Shown one piece after another: positions 60,279 to 60,952 of a DNA stretch of 60,952 nt. The position numbers were made by a program, and so were the translations under genes. The notes beneath the pieces are model-generated. The model saw nothing but the letters and a program-made list of their open reading frames with translations. It was not told the DNA's origin and did not search any database. The stretch spans positions 1 to 60,952 of the forward strand of contig JAGVWX010000008.1 in NCBI GenBank assembly GCA_018304105.1, in the 5' to 3' direction. Within the stretch, counting starts at the first letter, position 1. Each line of letters begins with the position of its first letter. This DNA comes from Candidatus Pacearchaeota archaeon. Its GTDB lineage: Archaea > Nanobdellota > Nanobdellia > Pacearchaeales > GW2011-AR1.

Positions 60279-60706
60279 AATTTTATATTGTTTTGATTCA
60301 ACTTTTTAGCAAATTTTCTTGCTATTTTGTTCATTCCATCTGAGATATCAATACAAGAGATTTTTCCTAAGGGAACAATTTCCTTTGCTAAAAATAGTTC
60401 ATAGACGGCCAATCCTGAGGCAAAACTAGTTATGTGTGAGTTTGGCGTTACATTTGTATATTTGGAAAAAAGTATCACTTCTGGAGATAAATCTTCATTA
60501 GCCACTACCCTGCCCCAGACTTTAGATAGTTCATTATCATAAATTTTCTTCATAACAAATTCTTCTTTGTTGGGTTTATCATAGATTTTGCCATAAGAAA
60601 CCTTAATTTTTCTTTCAATTTCAACCATTTCTTTTTTTGTTGGTTTTCTACCTACTGTTTTTAATAAGTGGTTTTTGAATCTTTGCTTTAAAAGTTTCTT
60701 GTTCAT
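60275..60706 (-). CDS. N-terminal half of a split methyltransferase-like protein
   Basis: From ATG 60706, a basic helical N-terminus is followed by FASGLAVYELFLA and KISCIDISDGMNKIARKFAK, a degenerate Rossmann motif I and acidic loop of class I methyltransferases. It stops within the next frame's start. The gene is on the minus strand behind the TATA-like TTTTATAAACT (60729-60740). The substrate is unknown. Confidence 0.5.
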   Translation of the reverse strand: MNKKLLKQRFKNHLLKTVGRKPTKKEMVEIERKIKVSYGKIYDKPNKEEFVMKKIYDNELSKVWGRVVANEDLSPEVILFSKYTNVTPNSHITSFASGLAVYELFLAKEIVPLGKISCIDISDGMNKIARKFAKKLNQNNIKL

Positions 60707-60741
60707 AATATTTAGACAAATTGTAAGTTTATAAAATTAGA

Positions 60742-60870
60742 GTTTAACGCTTCTCCCAGGAGTTGAACTGATTGGTAATACGCTCTGCCGGAGATCTGAA
60801 CCAAAACACTCTCCAGTTATTCGGTTTATGTAGCTAACTTAATCCTAAGGATAAACGCCCCCACGATTAA
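60742..60870 (-). repeat. Worn border motifs at the right edge; gap 60707-60952
   Basis: GTTTAACGCTTCTCCCA (60742-60758) resembles the border motif. ACTTAATCCTAAGGATAAAC with GCCCCCACGATTA (60837-60869) matches the repeat near 59927. Nothing coding is seen to the end of the window. Confidence 0.4.
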
Positions 60871-60952
60871 TAAACATCTGATTTAAAGTAATTTTGCAGA
60901 CCGAAGGTTGATAGAAGTATAACAAAATAATACTAGATTCTCTACTTAAAAT

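Noticed and set aside
60742-60815. tRNA-like sequence on the minus strand (D-arm-like GGCAGAGCG and a TTCAACTCC loop)
   Set aside because: The supposed T-stem does not pair, there is no proper anticodon arm, and acceptor ends do not match. It looks more like a worn border motif.

Overview
The window looks like chromosomal DNA of an AT-rich DPANN archaeon, most like the Woesearchaeota/Pacearchaeota (Nanoarchaeota-related) group. The evidence is archaeal: a Hef-type helicase with an intein, a separate XPF/ERCC4 nuclease, RadA beside a replication protein A, archaeal elongation factor 1-beta, a DRG/OBG-type TGS GTPase, class III (type IV pilin-like) signal peptides, and TATA boxes about 25 bp upstream of often leaderless starts. 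The narrower placement rests on gene content and style only. No rRNA, tRNA, CRISPR array or transposase gene was recognised.

Layout. 1-9.2 kb holds repair and RNA-processing genes: intein-bearing Hef, ERCC4 nuclease, ThpR-like phosphodiesterase, M16 peptidase, RlaP/YcgL-like nucleotidyltransferase and a GT-A glycosyltransferase. 9.3-18.4 kb holds a TGS GTPase, a PRC-barrel protein, a SufS-like cysteine desulfurase, a DsbA-like thiol oxidoreductase, two paralogous four-helix membrane proteins, coiled-coil proteins (one resembling FlaC/D/E) and several membrane proteins of 30-40 residues. 19.5-37 kb is a type IV pilus/Tad-like system: TadA ATPase, TadC platform protein, a run of 11 small proteins with prepilin-type N-termini, and a prepilin peptidase. 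Between them lie a RelE/DUF2683 toxin-antitoxin pair, inositol-phosphate synthase and a UbiA prenyltransferase. 37-44.7 kb holds EF-1beta, RPA, RadA and a PAS protein. 38.9-59.8 kb is dominated by very large surface proteins (950, 1390, 575, 1540, 812 and 500 residues) rich in N-glycosylation sequons, with beta-helix, Ig-like, LamG-like, thrombospondin-1-like and tail-fibre-like parts. Two of them end in a transmembrane segment plus a cytoplasmic PRC-barrel. A 51-residue ribbon-helix-helix-like protein heads the largest operon, next to four 19-bp operator-like repeats.

The most unusual content is not coding. At least 17 intergenic sites carry members of a structured, G-rich repeat family. Paired arms differ in sequence from copy to copy but remain complementary, while the unpaired linkers (for example GATAAATAAT, ATCTGGGCGG, AATCAAG and CCTATT) are conserved. 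All recognised copies lie on the + strand whatever the direction of the neighbouring genes. Some carry an extra terminal inverted repeat (GTTGAAAA). The second unusual feature is a short motif, GTTAAGTGCTCCCCGAACC and variants. It encodes the last residues and stop of two PRC-barrel surface proteins and also recurs, non-coding, at the borders of the other surface genes, giving the locus a cassette-like look.

How the genes may work together (inference): the pilus module and the surface-protein module probably build the cell envelope and host- or surface-attachment machinery of a small, possibly episymbiotic cell. The Dsb-like protein would form disulfides in the Cys-rich surface and pilin ectodomains, and the prepilin peptidase would process the KK[G/A]-type pilins. 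Hef, ERCC4 nuclease, RPA and RadA supply fork repair and recombination.
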